64,000 nucleotides of DNA, taken from positions 123,870 to 187,869 of the forward strand of contig JBBRCE010000002.1 in NCBI GenBank assembly GCA_038205115.1. The letters are read 5' to 3'. Of this stretch, positions 17,094 to 26,219 are shown piece by piece (positions within the stretch are counted from its first letter, which is position 1; the number at the start of each line of letters is the position of its first letter). Position numbers and translations under genes: made by a program. The stretch is from JBBRCE01 sp038205115 (GTDB lineage Bacteria > Planctomycetota > Planctomycetia > Pirellulales > JBBRCE01). The notes under the pieces were generated by a model that saw only the letters and a list, made by a program, of their open reading frames with translations, ran no database searches and had not been told where the DNA came from.

Positions 17094-18416
17094 CTAGGAA
17101 TTTGCTTTACGGTGATTGCAGACCTGATGCAATTGCAGCAGCGCGTTGCGGGCATCGGTTTGCGACGACTTTTCTTCCACCCGCTGACGCAGGAATTTAT
17201 CGATCTCGTCGTGCATATCAATGGACAGATCGACCATCCGATTCGACCCGCGACGATAGGCGCCGAGCGAAATCAGATCTTCGTGATCGCGATAAACCGA
17301 CATCAGCTCGCGAATCATCTGCGCGGCGTCGCGCTGCGGCCGATCGGTGATATCGCTCATCAAGCGGCTGAGACTTTCCAGCACGTCGATGGCCGGGTAA
17401 TGCCCACGCGAGGCAATTTTGCGAGACAACCAGGTGTGGCCATCGAGCAAGCCGCGGACGGCATCGGCGATCGGTTCGTTGGCGTCGTCGCCTTCGACCA
17501 GCACGGAATAAAAGCCGGTGATGCTGCCAAGCGCGCTGCGTCCGGCGCGTTCGACGAGTCGCGGTAACATGGCAAATACCGAAGGCGGATAGCCACGCGT
17601 GGTGGGCGGCTCGCCGGCGGCCAGGCCGATTTCTCGCTGGGCCATGGCAAACCGCGTGACCGAGTCCATCAGCAGTAGCACATCTTTTCCGGCATCGCGA
17701 AAGAATTCGGCGACGGCGGTGGCGGCCATGGCGGCTTGCACGCGGGCCAGTGCCGGCTCGTCGCTGGTGGCGACGATCACCACGCTGCGTTTGAGTCCTT
17801 CGGGGCCGAGATCGCGCTCGATGAAGTCGTTGACTTCGCGCCCGCGCTCGCCAATCAAGGCAATCACATTGACATCGGCCGAGGTATAGCGCGCCATCAT
17901 GCCCAGGGTCACGCTTTTGCCAACGCCCGAACCGGCGAAGATGCCCATGCGTTGGCCTTTACCGCAGGTCAGCAGTCCGTCGAGTGTGCGAATGCCGGTG
18001 CTGAGAATCGAATCGATCCGCGGTCGGCTGACGGCCGCTGGCGGTTTGCGATCCAGCGGCACGCGGTCGGCCAGCGCCGGTTGCGGCTTGTTATCGACGC
18101 AGTTGCCGTGGGCGTCGATGACGCGGCCCAGCAGGTTAACGCCGACGGGCAGCCAGCGCGCGGTGTGTGTCAGCCGCACGCGATTTCCGCGCCGCACACC
18201 ACTGGGCGCGCTGAGTGGATAAACGAGCGTGAGTTCGTCGCGAAAGCCAATCACTTCGCCCACCAAAGGGCCGCCGGCGTCGCGATCGATTTCGACCAGT
18301 GCGCCGACCGGGGCTGGAAAGTCGGCGACGGCCGAAGTCATGCCGATGGTCCGCGCGACGCTACCGGTCAGCGCGGTTGGCATGATTCGCTGCAATTGAT
18401 CCAGATAATTATCCAT
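17094..18416 (-). CDS. fliI: Flagellum-specific ATP synthase FliI
   Basis: FliI is the hexameric ATPase that energises flagellar export. The start at 18416 gives 440 residues, typical for the family; longer in-frame starts run into fliH. The P-loop AGSGVGKS is at 161-168, followed by NVIALIGERGREVNDFIE, the Walker B region DVLLLMDSVTRFAMAQREIGLAAGEPP and the family motif GSITGFYSVLVEGDD. The ATG overlaps the fliH stop by 8 bases, implying coupled translation. Confidence 0.96.
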   Translation of the reverse strand: MDNYLDQLQRIMPTALTGSVARTIGMTSAVADFPAPVGALVEIDRDAGGPLVGEVIGFRDELTLVYPLSAPSGVRRGNRVRLTHTARWLPVGVNLLGRVIDAHGNCVDNKPQPALADRVPLDRKPPAAVSRPRIDSILSTGIRTLDGLLTCGKGQRMGIFAGSGVGKSVTLGMMARYTSADVNVIALIGERGREVNDFIERDLGPEGLKRSVVIVATSDEPALARVQAAMAATAVAEFFRDAGKDVLLLMDSVTRFAMAQREIGLAAGEPPTTRGYPPSVFAMLPRLVERAGRSALGSITGFYSVLVEGDDANEPIADAVRGLLDGHTWLSRKIASRGHYPAIDVLESLSRLMSDITDRPQRDAAQMIRELMSVYRDHEDLISLGAYRRGSNRMVDLSIDMHDEIDKFLRQRVEEKSSQTDARNALLQLHQVCNHRKANS

Positions 18417-19074
18417 GACGATGCACCAACTCCTGTTCGATGCGTGCCAGTTGCGCTTCGAACTGCTGATCGATGGCGCCGTGCTTGGTTTCGACACGGC
18501 AACCACCGGCCGTGATTGTGGCGTCGGCGATAATTTGCGCAGGCGTAGCGCGGCTCATTTCTTCGGCAATGCGTTGTACCTGGCCCTTGAGCGTTTCGTA
18601 GTCGGCCGGATGCAGATAGACACGCACTTCAGAACTGCCGGCGGCCATGGCCAGTGCTTCGCGCACCAATTGCACGGTCACGTCGGGCAGATCGGGCAGT
18701 TGCCGACGCATGACGCGGCCCGCGATGGCGGCGGCCAGTTTGACCGCCCGCGATTCCCAGTGCGCCAACCAGCTTTGTTTGCTGTGCTGAATGTCCTCGA
18801 CGGCTTTTTTTAGTGCCGGCAGCAGTGTTTCCATGCGTTTGCCAACTTTGTCATCGAGCACTTTCTCGACGGCTTTCATGGCCGCTTGCCGGCCTTCTTC
18901 TTCGGAGCGAGCGCGAATTTCGGCCGCTTGCTGCTGCGCCTCGGTAATGATTTGCAGCGCGCGTTGCCGCACTTGCTCCAAGTATTGATTCGCCTGGCCG
19001 GTCATGTCTTCGAAATTGAAGGCCACGCCCTGCACCATTCGCGTGGAACCATTGGCTTTGATGACGGTTGACAT
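18409..19074 (-). CDS. fliH: Flagellar assembly protein FliH
   Basis: FliH regulates FliI and links it to the C-ring. The 221-residue product has a helical charged N-terminal half (ALQIITEAQQQAAEIRARSEEEGRQAAMKAVEK) and a C-terminal domain with LAAAIAGRVMRRQL, VRVYLHPADYETL and ADATITAGGCRVETKHGAIDQQFEAQLARIEQEL, the FliH/YscL pattern. It lies 45 bases after fliG and overlaps fliI. Confidence 0.9.
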   Translation of the reverse strand: MSTVIKANGSTRMVQGVAFNFEDMTGQANQYLEQVRQRALQIITEAQQQAAEIRARSEEEGRQAAMKAVEKVLDDKVGKRMETLLPALKKAVEDIQHSKQSWLAHWESRAVKLAAAIAGRVMRRQLPDLPDVTVQLVREALAMAAGSSEVRVYLHPADYETLKGQVQRIAEEMSRATPAQIIADATITAGGCRVETKHGAIDQQFEAQLARIEQELVHRHG

Positions 19075-19119
19075 GGGAATGGCTTAACGGGCGTTAGAGA
19101 GCAGTGTAGGAACGGATTG

Positions 19120-20253
19120 TTAGCCGGCGGTTTGCAATTGACGTAAATCGCCGGACACAGCAGCCTGGCGTTGGCGGCGACGGGCGACAAACCGACTGGC
19201 AATTTCAGCCATCGAGCGCTGCGCGGCTTCTACGTCGCTGAGCCGCGTGGGACCGATGTTGCCAATCGCCTGATCGAGCGCCTTGGCTTCGCTGATGGGC
19301 AAGAGTTTTTTCAGCCGCGTCATCATGGCGGGCGCGGCGCCGGCCAGCGCCATCACCACCCAATCTGGATCTGCCTGACGATAAACGGCCAACAGGCCGG
19401 CATCATCCAGACGCAGGAGGTCGTCGAAATCCAGCCACTGGATTTCTGGCTCGGCGTCGGCAACGTCTTCGACCAGCGACTCCGGCAGTGGCGCGGGCGT
19501 TTCGGCCGCGCGTTGAACACGGCTGTTCGCCGGCAAACGCGCGATGAACGTTTGTTGTGCATGCGGCGCAGCGGCGTCGATGATCGATTTGACCGCGGCC
19601 AATCCGAATTGGCGGCGCTTGCGTTCTTTGAGGTGCCGATCAATCCAACTTTCCAATTCGCGCTCGACCTCGGTCAGCACGCTAGGGCTCGTTTCGTCCA
19701 AGTGCGAGAGCCGCTTAAGGACATCGGTTTGCATGGCGTCCGAGAGCTGTCCGAGCAATTCCGCCGCGCGGCTCGGCGGCAATTGCGACAGCACCAAGGC
19801 CGCGGTCTGCGGATGTTCTCGGAGCAAAAACGGCAACAGGATTTCGTTGTCGGCCACATGCAAACATTGAAACGACGGCCGCAAAGTTTGGTCGGACGAT
19901 GTATCGCTAGTCTGCGAAACCGCTCGCGACGGCTCGGAGCGGAGGTTGGATGAGCCCAGGCTGTCACCGCGCGCGTTGAGGCTGTCGCCGCGTGAAAAAT
20001 TGAGATCGAGCTCCACGCCTGAATCGGCGTTGGCAAGGCTAGCGGATGTCGGGCCGGAGCCGATGCGAAAGAAGGCTTCGATGGCCGCGGTTTCTTCGCG
20101 CGGATCGACTTCGTCCAGTTGTATCATCAGTGAACGAACCAGCGCGGCCTGACGCGGCTCCATTTGTTCCAAGAGCTGGTCGGCCATGGCCGGGTCGAGA
20201 CTGGCGACCACGATGGCAGCGTTGCGAACGTTATTTTGTGAAGTTGAAGGCAT
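19120..20253 (-). CDS. fliG: Flagellar motor switch protein FliG
   Basis: FliG links the MS ring to the C-ring and receives torque from MotA. The 377-residue product has the N-terminal FliF-binding domain (NAAIVVASLDPAMADQLLEQM), a Ser/Asp-rich linker (about 70-125), a middle domain beginning LLREHPQTAALVLSQLPPSRAAELL, and a C-terminal torque domain with FDDLLRLDDAGLLAVYRQADP and IGNIGPTRLSDVEAAQRSM. The charged helix that meets MotA is recognisable. It is slightly longer than usual (about 335), owing to the linker. It starts 59 bases after fliF. Confidence 0.94.
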   Translation of the reverse strand: MPSTSQNNVRNAAIVVASLDPAMADQLLEQMEPRQAALVRSLMIQLDEVDPREETAAIEAFFRIGSGPTSASLANADSGVELDLNFSRGDSLNARGDSLGSSNLRSEPSRAVSQTSDTSSDQTLRPSFQCLHVADNEILLPFLLREHPQTAALVLSQLPPSRAAELLGQLSDAMQTDVLKRLSHLDETSPSVLTEVERELESWIDRHLKERKRRQFGLAAVKSIIDAAAPHAQQTFIARLPANSRVQRAAETPAPLPESLVEDVADAEPEIQWLDFDDLLRLDDAGLLAVYRQADPDWVVMALAGAAPAMMTRLKKLLPISEAKALDQAIGNIGPTRLSDVEAAQRSMAEIASRFVARRRQRQAAVSGDLRQLQTAG

Positions 20254-20312
20254 CGATACCGAGCGATCTTGATGAGTGACTCACGGACGTTGCCGCGACG
20301 TGTGGGGTTGAA

Positions 20313-22019
20313 CTAAGTTGCCGCGCCGATCCAAGAGCGAAGAATTGCTGCCGCGGCATCGGGATCTTCGCGAACGATGTCCGTCAGTTCGTCTCGTAGC
20401 GAAGGACCGCCTTTTTCACGTCGTTTGAGTCGCGTGCGCGCTTCGCTCACGACGGTTTCAGGCGCTTTGGCAGTTGCTTGCTCTTCTTCAGTCTTACGGG
20501 CAGCCAGTGCGGGCGAGGCGGTGGGGGCGGGCGCTGTGGCGGGCACCGCGCGAACCATCGAACGCAACATCAGCAAGGCAAACAACCCTAATCCGCACAT
20601 GCCGAGCGTGGACCAATACTGTCCAAGCCAAGCCATGGCGTGGTCGGATGCCGAAGGCGCGGCCAGCGGCGTGGTGGCTAACGTTTGGAACGTGGTGACC
20701 ACCACTTGGTCGGTTGTGCCTTTGCTCTTGAGCTTGACGTCCGGCGGGATGATTTTCGAAACGTGTGCGGTGATTTCTTTGGATTTGACCGCTTCCAGTT
20801 CCTTGAGTTTGTCTTGTTCGTCTTTGGTCAGCGGCTTGTTTTCGTCTCCTGGCGCAGCCGGATGTTGTTCTCGCCAAATCTTTTCGAAGTAACTGCTGGG
20901 CACGGCGATGGCCACGGTAACGCTTTCCGGCGTCAGGCCATCGAAGCGGCTGCGTCGCACGGTCGTGCCGTAATCGTTTTTCTGATTGGACGTGGTTTTT
21001 TCCGTCTCGATGTTATTGCCGCTGGAACTCGAATTATTGCCGACGGCCACGGCCGCGTTGGCCGCAGGGATGCCATTTTGACTGACCACGCCTGGCCGTC
21101 CGCCACCAGCGGCCGAGTGCGATTTGCTGGTCTCGTTGGTTTCTTGTTGCGAGGTGGTAACGGCCTTGGGATCGATCTTGGTTTCGTCTTCGGAATGTTC
21201 GATCTCAGGATTGACTTCGACGTTGGCGGTGACCATGACGCCCGGCACATAATTGAGCGCCAGGCGAATTTTTTCTTCCCACATCTTTTCGAACTGCGCC
21301 TTGGCCGCGCCGTACTTGCCCGCCGCGCCGCCGGCGCCGGAACCGGTGCCGGGTGCGAACAACCGCGAACTATTGAGGTCAGTAACGGCCACGCTGTCGG
21401 GCGGTAAGCCGGCGATGGCGCCGGCGACCAGTTGCCGAATGACCGGCACGCGTTCTTCGTCCAATGGCAGATTGCCAGACGGTTTGATACTGACCGATGC
21501 GGTCATTGTTTTTTTGCCATGAAATCCGCCGTCGGTTTGCACATCATAGAGAACCGAGGCGTTTTCAATGCCTTTCATCGACCGCAAAATCAGACTCAAT
21601 TCGTTTTGCGTGGCGATTTTGAGCATATCCGCTTGTTTCTGTTTCGAAACGAACGGGCCGCCTTTATCGAGCGTGTTTTGCAAATAGGCGTTGAAGCGTT
21701 CGGGCAGTGCGCCGGCGTCGGCCAAGGCGCCCATGAAGGCCGACTTTTGCCCGCGCGAGACGCGAATGCGGTTGCCGTCGATTTGATAATTGTTCAGGTT
21801 GGCCTTGGCAAACGCGGCTTCCATGGCCGGCAATTGGCTGGACGCAATCGGTTCGCCGCCCATCAAGTAGTCGTCGGGCGAGGCCGTTTGATGATTGAAC
21901 AAATAGCCAACCGAAACCACCACGGCGGCCAACAACAGGCCCGTGGTGATCCGCGCGGCGGGCGTCATCGAGCGAAACAGCTCGCTCGCTTGCGCGAAAG
22001 CTTTATTCACAAAGTCCAT
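20313..22019 (-). CDS. fliF: Flagellar MS-ring protein FliF
   Basis: FliF builds the inner-membrane MS ring. The 568-residue product has an N-terminal membrane segment (TTGLLLAAVVVSVGYLF, about 25-42), the ring-building motifs (GGEPIASSQLPAMEAAFAKANL, QNELSLILRSMKGIENASVLYD, KTMTASVSIKP), a second membrane segment near residue 470 (WSTLGMCGLGLFALLML) and a C-terminal cytoplasmic tail ending in the FliG-binding helix (LRDELTDIVREDPDAAAAILRSWI). Length agrees with the family. It follows fliE after 161 bases. Confidence 0.95.
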   Translation of the reverse strand: MDFVNKAFAQASELFRSMTPAARITTGLLLAAVVVSVGYLFNHQTASPDDYLMGGEPIASSQLPAMEAAFAKANLNNYQIDGNRIRVSRGQKSAFMGALADAGALPERFNAYLQNTLDKGGPFVSKQKQADMLKIATQNELSLILRSMKGIENASVLYDVQTDGGFHGKKTMTASVSIKPSGNLPLDEERVPVIRQLVAGAIAGLPPDSVAVTDLNSSRLFAPGTGSGAGGAAGKYGAAKAQFEKMWEEKIRLALNYVPGVMVTANVEVNPEIEHSEDETKIDPKAVTTSQQETNETSKSHSAAGGGRPGVVSQNGIPAANAAVAVGNNSSSSGNNIETEKTTSNQKNDYGTTVRRSRFDGLTPESVTVAIAVPSSYFEKIWREQHPAAPGDENKPLTKDEQDKLKELEAVKSKEITAHVSKIIPPDVKLKSKGTTDQVVVTTFQTLATTPLAAPSASDHAMAWLGQYWSTLGMCGLGLFALLMLRSMVRAVPATAPAPTASPALAARKTEEEQATAKAPETVVSEARTRLKRREKGGPSLRDELTDIVREDPDAAAAILRSWIGAAT

Positions 22020-22180
22020 CCGTGGAACTCCGCGCTGCCGATGAATTGATTGAATGAATGTCGAGCCAACTGCCGATACATCTGGCTCACGTCGCGGGCC
22101 TCACTGCCCACGGCTGTTACGATCTGTCTGCAAAATCACTTGCCGCCGTCACCGATGATTCGCCCCGAATTCCGTGTGTT

Positions 22181-22477
22181 TTAGATGCGGATATTTCGCA
22201 CTTCGTCGTAGGCGGCCACAACCTTATTGCGAATTTGCATCATCATCCGGAACGCCATATCTGCTTTTTGCACCGCGGTCAGCACTTCGGCCGGATTCAC
22301 TTCGCCGCCGGTCATCAACGACTCGACAGCATGATCCGCGTCCTGTTGCATGCCGTTCACTTGCTTGATCGAATCGAGCAGAAAGTCCTTAAACGAGCCG
22401 TTGGTTTCTGTGACGCGGTTGGCATTTAACGCGCCACTGGTCAATGGTTGTAAGGAGGTGCTGCCGATGGTGTTCAT
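22181..22477 (-). CDS. fliE: Flagellar hook-basal body complex protein FliE
   Basis: FliE is the export-gate/rod junction protein. The 98-residue product shows FKDFLLDSIKQVNGMQQDADHAVESLMTGG and the C-terminal block VLTAVQKADMAFRMMMQIRNKVVAAYDEV, both typical of FliE. The plus-strand complement TAAGGAGG lies inside the early coding part and is not a ribosome site. It follows flgC after 154 bases. Confidence 0.93.
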   Translation of the reverse strand: MNTIGSTSLQPLTSGALNANRVTETNGSFKDFLLDSIKQVNGMQQDADHAVESLMTGGEVNPAEVLTAVQKADMAFRMMMQIRNKVVAAYDEVRNIRI

Positions 22478-22631
22478 GTCGAATTCTCACGCTAAACGTT
22501 TCTGCCCAACTGATTGGCCCATTTGGGGCCGCGAATCGTACCGTAAACCGCCTTTGGATTCTAGTGCCAACTAGCGATAATTCAGGCGGCGTCATTGACG
22601 CTGCTGGCAAATCGTAAACTCGTTGCGTCCG

Positions 22632-23054
22632 TCATCCTAAAATTCGCAGTGCTTGGGCTGCCATGCTTTTGGTAGCTTCGATGACGCCGACGTTTGCCTC
22701 ATAGGCCCGCGTGGCTTCCATGGCGTCGACAGTTTCGGTTGTCATATCGATGTTGGGATAAGCGACCCAGCCTTTGCGCTCGCCTTCTTTCATGGCGTCC
22801 GGGTGACCGGGCTGATAGCGCCAGCGCGGCTCGATATCGGCCGTTTCGACCGATGCCACTTTCACGCCAGGCGCACCATCCATTGCTTGCACGTGCTCGT
22901 CAGCTTGAAAAACAACGAACTTGGGCTGATAAGCATGTACCTCGCCGGCTTCGTTGTGAGTGGTGGTCAGGTTGGCCATGTTGCTGGAAATGGCATCCAG
23001 ACGCATTCGCTGGGCCACCAAGCCACTGGTACTGACATCCAAACTCGAAAACAT
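22632..23054 (-). CDS. flgC: Flagellar basal-body rod protein FlgC
   Basis: Proximal rod subunit. The ATG at 23054 gives 140 residues starting MFSSLDVSTSGLVAQRMRL; an upstream in-frame start at 23066 only adds four residues. The rod signature LDAISSNMANLTTT and the C-terminal coil YPNIDMTTETVDAMEATRAYEANV...SMAAQALRILG are clear. It lies 61 bases after flgB. Confidence 0.94.
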   Translation of the reverse strand: MFSSLDVSTSGLVAQRMRLDAISSNMANLTTTHNEAGEVHAYQPKFVVFQADEHVQAMDGAPGVKVASVETADIEPRWRYQPGHPDAMKEGERKGWVAYPNIDMTTETVDAMEATRAYEANVGVIEATKSMAAQALRILG

Positions 23055-23115
23055 GTTGCACCTCACAGCAAATGGAACGTCTGTGCTCTGCTCTTACTCT
23101 GTGCGTGATCGAAAC

Positions 23116-23511
23116 CTACGCGCGTTCGGTGATGGCCGCTTGCATCAGCTTGAACTGGCTGCTCAAAATCGAGAGCGCTAAATTGTGTTGCATTTGGTTC
23201 TTGGAAATCTCGGCGACCTGCTGCTCAAGACTCACATTGCTGTCGTCGTGATACAGCAGTTCTTTGGCGGCGTCGCGAACTTGCTGCAAGGCCGGATGCC
23301 CGGACGCGCCTGCGGCGCTGCCGCTTCGTTGTGCCGCGACAAATTCCTGCAAACTGTTTTGAAACGCCTCGGGCGAAAGATCGCGGGCGCGATAGCCGGG
23401 CGTATCCATGTTGGCGATGTTGGCCGCCAGCACGTTGTGCCGTGACTCTGTGAATTGCACCGTCTGCTCCAGCAGCGGCACCGTCGACGATTGAAACAGG
23501 CCTGACAGCAT
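23116..23511 (-). CDS. flgB: Flagellar basal-body rod protein FlgB
   Basis: Proximal rod subunit and first gene of the flagellar block. The ATG at 23511 gives 131 residues: LLEQTVQFTESRHNVLAANIANMDTPGYRARDL is the rod signature and QVAEISKNQMQHNLALSILSSQFKLMQAAI the C-terminal coil. A longer reading from 23622 would run through the sigma-54-type promoter described separately, so it is rejected. Confidence 0.94.
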   Translation of the reverse strand: MLSGLFQSSTVPLLEQTVQFTESRHNVLAANIANMDTPGYRARDLSPEAFQNSLQEFVAAQRSGSAAGASGHPALQQVRDAAKELLYHDDSNVSLEQQVAEISKNQMQHNLALSILSSQFKLMQAAITERA

Positions 23512-23888
23512 GGCGAACAATCCGTTATTCCGAGTCTGCGAACCAATCCGTGGTGGCGGGCGACACGCCTGCATTTGCAACCGGCGTGCCGCGCTGCCAA
23601 CAAGGCAGCGCCGCTTGCGCAACCTAGGCAGGACATCCCGCAGAAATCTCGTGTTTTATTAAATTTGTGGTCAGCCAAGGGCCGAAACATAAAGTCATCG
23701 CGACCGGCATAGTTACCCAACTGATCGGCCGAAAATGCGCGAGGCCAACCGGCAGAAAATGCCGATCGATGCTGCGCACAGGTTGTGAAAAGTTCGTCGT
23801 TAGCGAAAGTGATATTCTCTGCGCGCAGCGCCCTTCGCGCGCGGTGCGAACTAGCGCGCGGTTTGGTCAAACTGCGAGATGTCTGGCG
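23512..23888 (-). other. Gap between the regulator gene and flgB
   Basis: About 380 bases between the stop of the response-regulator gene and flgB on the same strand. It holds the sigma-54-type promoter. The activator's upstream binding sites should lie between about 23600 and 23800, but I cannot single out a convincing repeated operator by eye. No gene is visible. Confidence 0.5.
23576..23591 (-). promoter_or_regulatory. Sigma-54-type (-24/-12) promoter upstream of flgB
   Basis: On the minus strand the sequence reads CGGCACGCCGGTTGCA. The sigma-54 consensus is TGGCACGNNNNTTGCW, so only the first base differs, and the GG and GC elements have the required 10-base spacing. Transcription would start near 23565, about 50 bases before the flgB ATG. 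A sigma-54-dependent activator is encoded just upstream at 23889-25343. Confidence 0.82.
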
Positions 23889-25343
23889 TTAGCCGGCCTT
23901 GGCCAGCGGTTTGCTGCGCGGCGCGTAACCGTACTCGCGTAATTTTCCGGACAGGGTTCGCAGGCCAATGCCCAGCGCTTGCGCGGTTTGCGCCCGATGT
24001 CCGTTGAAGCGCTCGAGCGTGGCTTCGATCAGCCGGCGCTCCATCGCCTGCAAGCTGATTCCGCTCGGCAGAGTTTCGGCGTCGTCGCACTGCGGTGACG
24101 AGTGAACGCTGGCGTGCGCGACCGTTGGCCGGTTGTTTCCGCCCACCACGAGCCAATCGCAAATATCACTGGCGGCGATGGGATCACCCAGATTCAAAAC
24201 GCAGGCCCGTGTGACAATGTTTTCCAACTCGCGGACATTGCCTGGCCAATGGTAATCCACCAACAACTGCTGGGCTGCCGGTTGTAGTTCGCATGGCGGC
24301 TTGTTGAGGCGTTTGGCCGTTTGTTTCAAAAAGTGCCGCACCAACTCCGGCACGTCATCGCGACGCTCGCGTAGCGGCGGCACGGTCAGCGGCACCACGG
24401 CCAGGCGGTAATAGAGATCTTCGCGAAAACGGCCAGCGGCGATTTCCTCACGCAGATTGCGGTTGGTGGTGGCCAGCACGCGCACGTCGACCGCGATCGT
24501 TTCGCTGGAACCGACGCGCTCGAACGCCCGCTCTTGCAACACGCGTAGCAGCTTGGCTTGCAATGCTAAGTCGATTTCGCTGATTTCGTCCAGCAGAATC
24601 GTACCGCGGTCGGCCAGTTCGAAGCGTCCGGTCCGCGCTTGATCCGCGCCGGTGAAGGCACCGCGCTCGTGGCCAAATAACTCGCTCTCCATCAGTTGGG
24701 CGGAGAGTACGGGACAATTCAGACTGATCAGCGGGCGCTCGACGCGGGTGCTGGCGGCATGCAATGACCGGGCCACAAGCTCTTTGCCGGTTCCGCTCTC
24801 GCCGATGATTAGCACGGTTTCACTGGTTGCCGCGACTTGAGCTATCCGCTGCCGCAGGGCTTTCATTTGCGGACTGCCACCAATCATCGACGCCGAATGA
24901 GATGCCGAACTGCCGATGCTGGGCGCTTGATCCAACAGGCGTCCGTGATTCAACGCCCGCGCGACGAATTGCTCCAAGCGGTCGAGATCGAACGGCTTTT
25001 CGATATAGTCTAACACGCCATGGCGCATGGCCTCGACGGCCGAAGCCACGGTGGCGTGGGCGGTGACCATCAAAATCTGCGCGCCGTGCGGGCGTTGATG
25101 CAATTGGCGCACGAACTCCAAGCCAGTCATGCCGGGCATTTGGAGATCGGTAATGATGACGTCAAAACATTCGGTCTCCAGCAGGCGAAGCGCTTCGATG
25201 GCGCTGGCCATGCAGCGGACAAAATGCCCTCCGTGCCGTAGGACGTCCGCGACGGATTCGCGGGCTTGCTGATGGTCGTCGACCACCAGCACGCGACCGG
25301 CCGATTTGACCGACTCGGAGATTGTCGCTAGTTTATTTTTCAT
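23889..25343 (-). CDS. Sigma-54-dependent response regulator (FlrC/FlgR/AtoC type)
   Basis: A 484-residue NtrC-family transcription activator. The receiver (about 17-130) has the acid pair DD at 22-23, phospho-acceptor Asp66 in VIITDLQMPG and Lys116 in YIEKPFD. The AAA+ domain has Walker A GESGTGKE (181-188), the sigma-54-contacting loop GAFTGA (228-233) and GTILLDEISEID as Walker B. A Fis-type helix-turn-helix is at the C-terminus (NGHRAQTAQALGIGLRTLSGKLREYGY). It starts 2 bases after the histidine kinase stop. Given the sigma-54-type promoter of flgB directly downstream, it probably controls flagellar genes, as FlrC or FlgR do elsewhere. Confidence 0.93.
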   Translation of the reverse strand: MKNKLATISESVKSAGRVLVVDDHQQARESVADVLRHGGHFVRCMASAIEALRLLETECFDVIITDLQMPGMTGLEFVRQLHQRPHGAQILMVTAHATVASAVEAMRHGVLDYIEKPFDLDRLEQFVARALNHGRLLDQAPSIGSSASHSASMIGGSPQMKALRQRIAQVAATSETVLIIGESGTGKELVARSLHAASTRVERPLISLNCPVLSAQLMESELFGHERGAFTGADQARTGRFELADRGTILLDEISEIDLALQAKLLRVLQERAFERVGSSETIAVDVRVLATTNRNLREEIAAGRFREDLYYRLAVVPLTVPPLRERRDDVPELVRHFLKQTAKRLNKPPCELQPAAQQLLVDYHWPGNVRELENIVTRACVLNLGDPIAASDICDWLVVGGNNRPTVAHASVHSSPQCDDAETLPSGISLQAMERRLIEATLERFNGHRAQTAQALGIGLRTLSGKLREYGYAPRSKPLAKAG

Positions 25344-25345
25344 AA

Positions 25346-26212
25346 TTAAGCCACCCGACGAAGTTGCGGCAGGGCCGCTTGATTAGGAAACATCAACGTG
25401 ATGGCCGCGCCGCCCTCGGCGCAGTTGCGGGCAAACACGGCACCGCCGTGAACTTCGGCAATCCGCGAGACGATCGCCAGACCGAGTCCCGTGCCATTGC
25501 TCTTGGTGCTGAAGAACGGCTCGAACGCACGGCGCCGCGCTTCTTCGCTCAAGCCGGGTCCGCTATCGGCCACTTCTAATTCCACGCCCTGCAAGCCGTG
25601 GCAGCCGGTAAACACCAGTTCGCCCCCGTCCGGCATGGCATCCAGCGCGTTGAGCACCAAGTTCAAAATCGCGCGGCGAACCATCTCTTCGTCGGCGGTG
25701 ACCGCCAGCTTGGCAGGGATATCCAGTTCGGTGGCAATGCACTGCGCGTTCAACTGCGGCGCCAGCAGCGTGAGCACGTCTTTGACCGTGGTTTGCAATT
25801 GCACCATACGGCGCTTCGGTTCGCGCTGCGACGTGAAGTGCAATAGATCGTTGACCGTGGCGTCGACGGCCGTGAATCCGCAACTGACTTTGTCCAACAC
25901 ATCCAGGCTGCCAGAATCGTCGGACAGGCGGCGGCGGAGCAAGCTTAAATAAAGACTCACCGGCACCAGGCTATTGCGCACTTCATGCGCCACATGCGAA
26001 GCCATTTGGCCCAGATCGGCCAGGCGGTTCTTCCGCGCCAGCTCGCGATTCTTGGCCGTCAGTTCGTCCGTCAGCCGGCGCACTTCGCCGCGCAACGCCT
26101 CGTGCGTTTGTTCTAATCGCGTGGTCGCCTCTTGCCAGGCGGCCAGCACCATTTGCAGATCGGCTTGAGATTGATTGTCGAACATCGAGCGGGAGTCACT
26201 GGGCTGCGTCAT
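25346..26212 (-). CDS. Soluble sensor histidine kinase (FlrB/FlgS-like)
   Basis: A 288-residue kinase without membrane segments or a recognisable PAS domain. An N-terminal coiled coil (about 25-65) leads into the H-box LADLGQMASHVAHEVRNSL with His76, then the ATP-binding domain with NLVLNALDAMPDGG (N box), VADSGPGLS (G1), FEPFFSTKSNGTGLGLAI (F/G2). The H-box and layout resemble FlrB/FleS and FlgS, which partner sigma-54 activators in flagellar control. It lies 7 bases after the FlgN-like gene and 2 bases before the activator gene. Being cytosolic, it probably senses an internal cue such as basal-body completion; that is inference. Confidence 0.88.
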   Translation of the reverse strand: MTQPSDSRSMFDNQSQADLQMVLAAWQEATTRLEQTHEALRGEVRRLTDELTAKNRELARKNRLADLGQMASHVAHEVRNSLVPVSLYLSLLRRRLSDDSGSLDVLDKVSCGFTAVDATVNDLLHFTSQREPKRRMVQLQTTVKDVLTLLAPQLNAQCIATELDIPAKLAVTADEEMVRRAILNLVLNALDAMPDGGELVFTGCHGLQGVELEVADSGPGLSEEARRRAFEPFFSTKSNGTGLGLAIVSRIAEVHGGAVFARNCAEGGAAITLMFPNQAALPQLRRVA

Positions 26213-26219
26213 GGCATAC

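Noticed and set aside
23116..23622. Longer FlgB starting at 23622
   Set aside because: The extension would cover the sigma-54-type promoter and has Cys/Arg-rich composition unlike FlgB N-termini.
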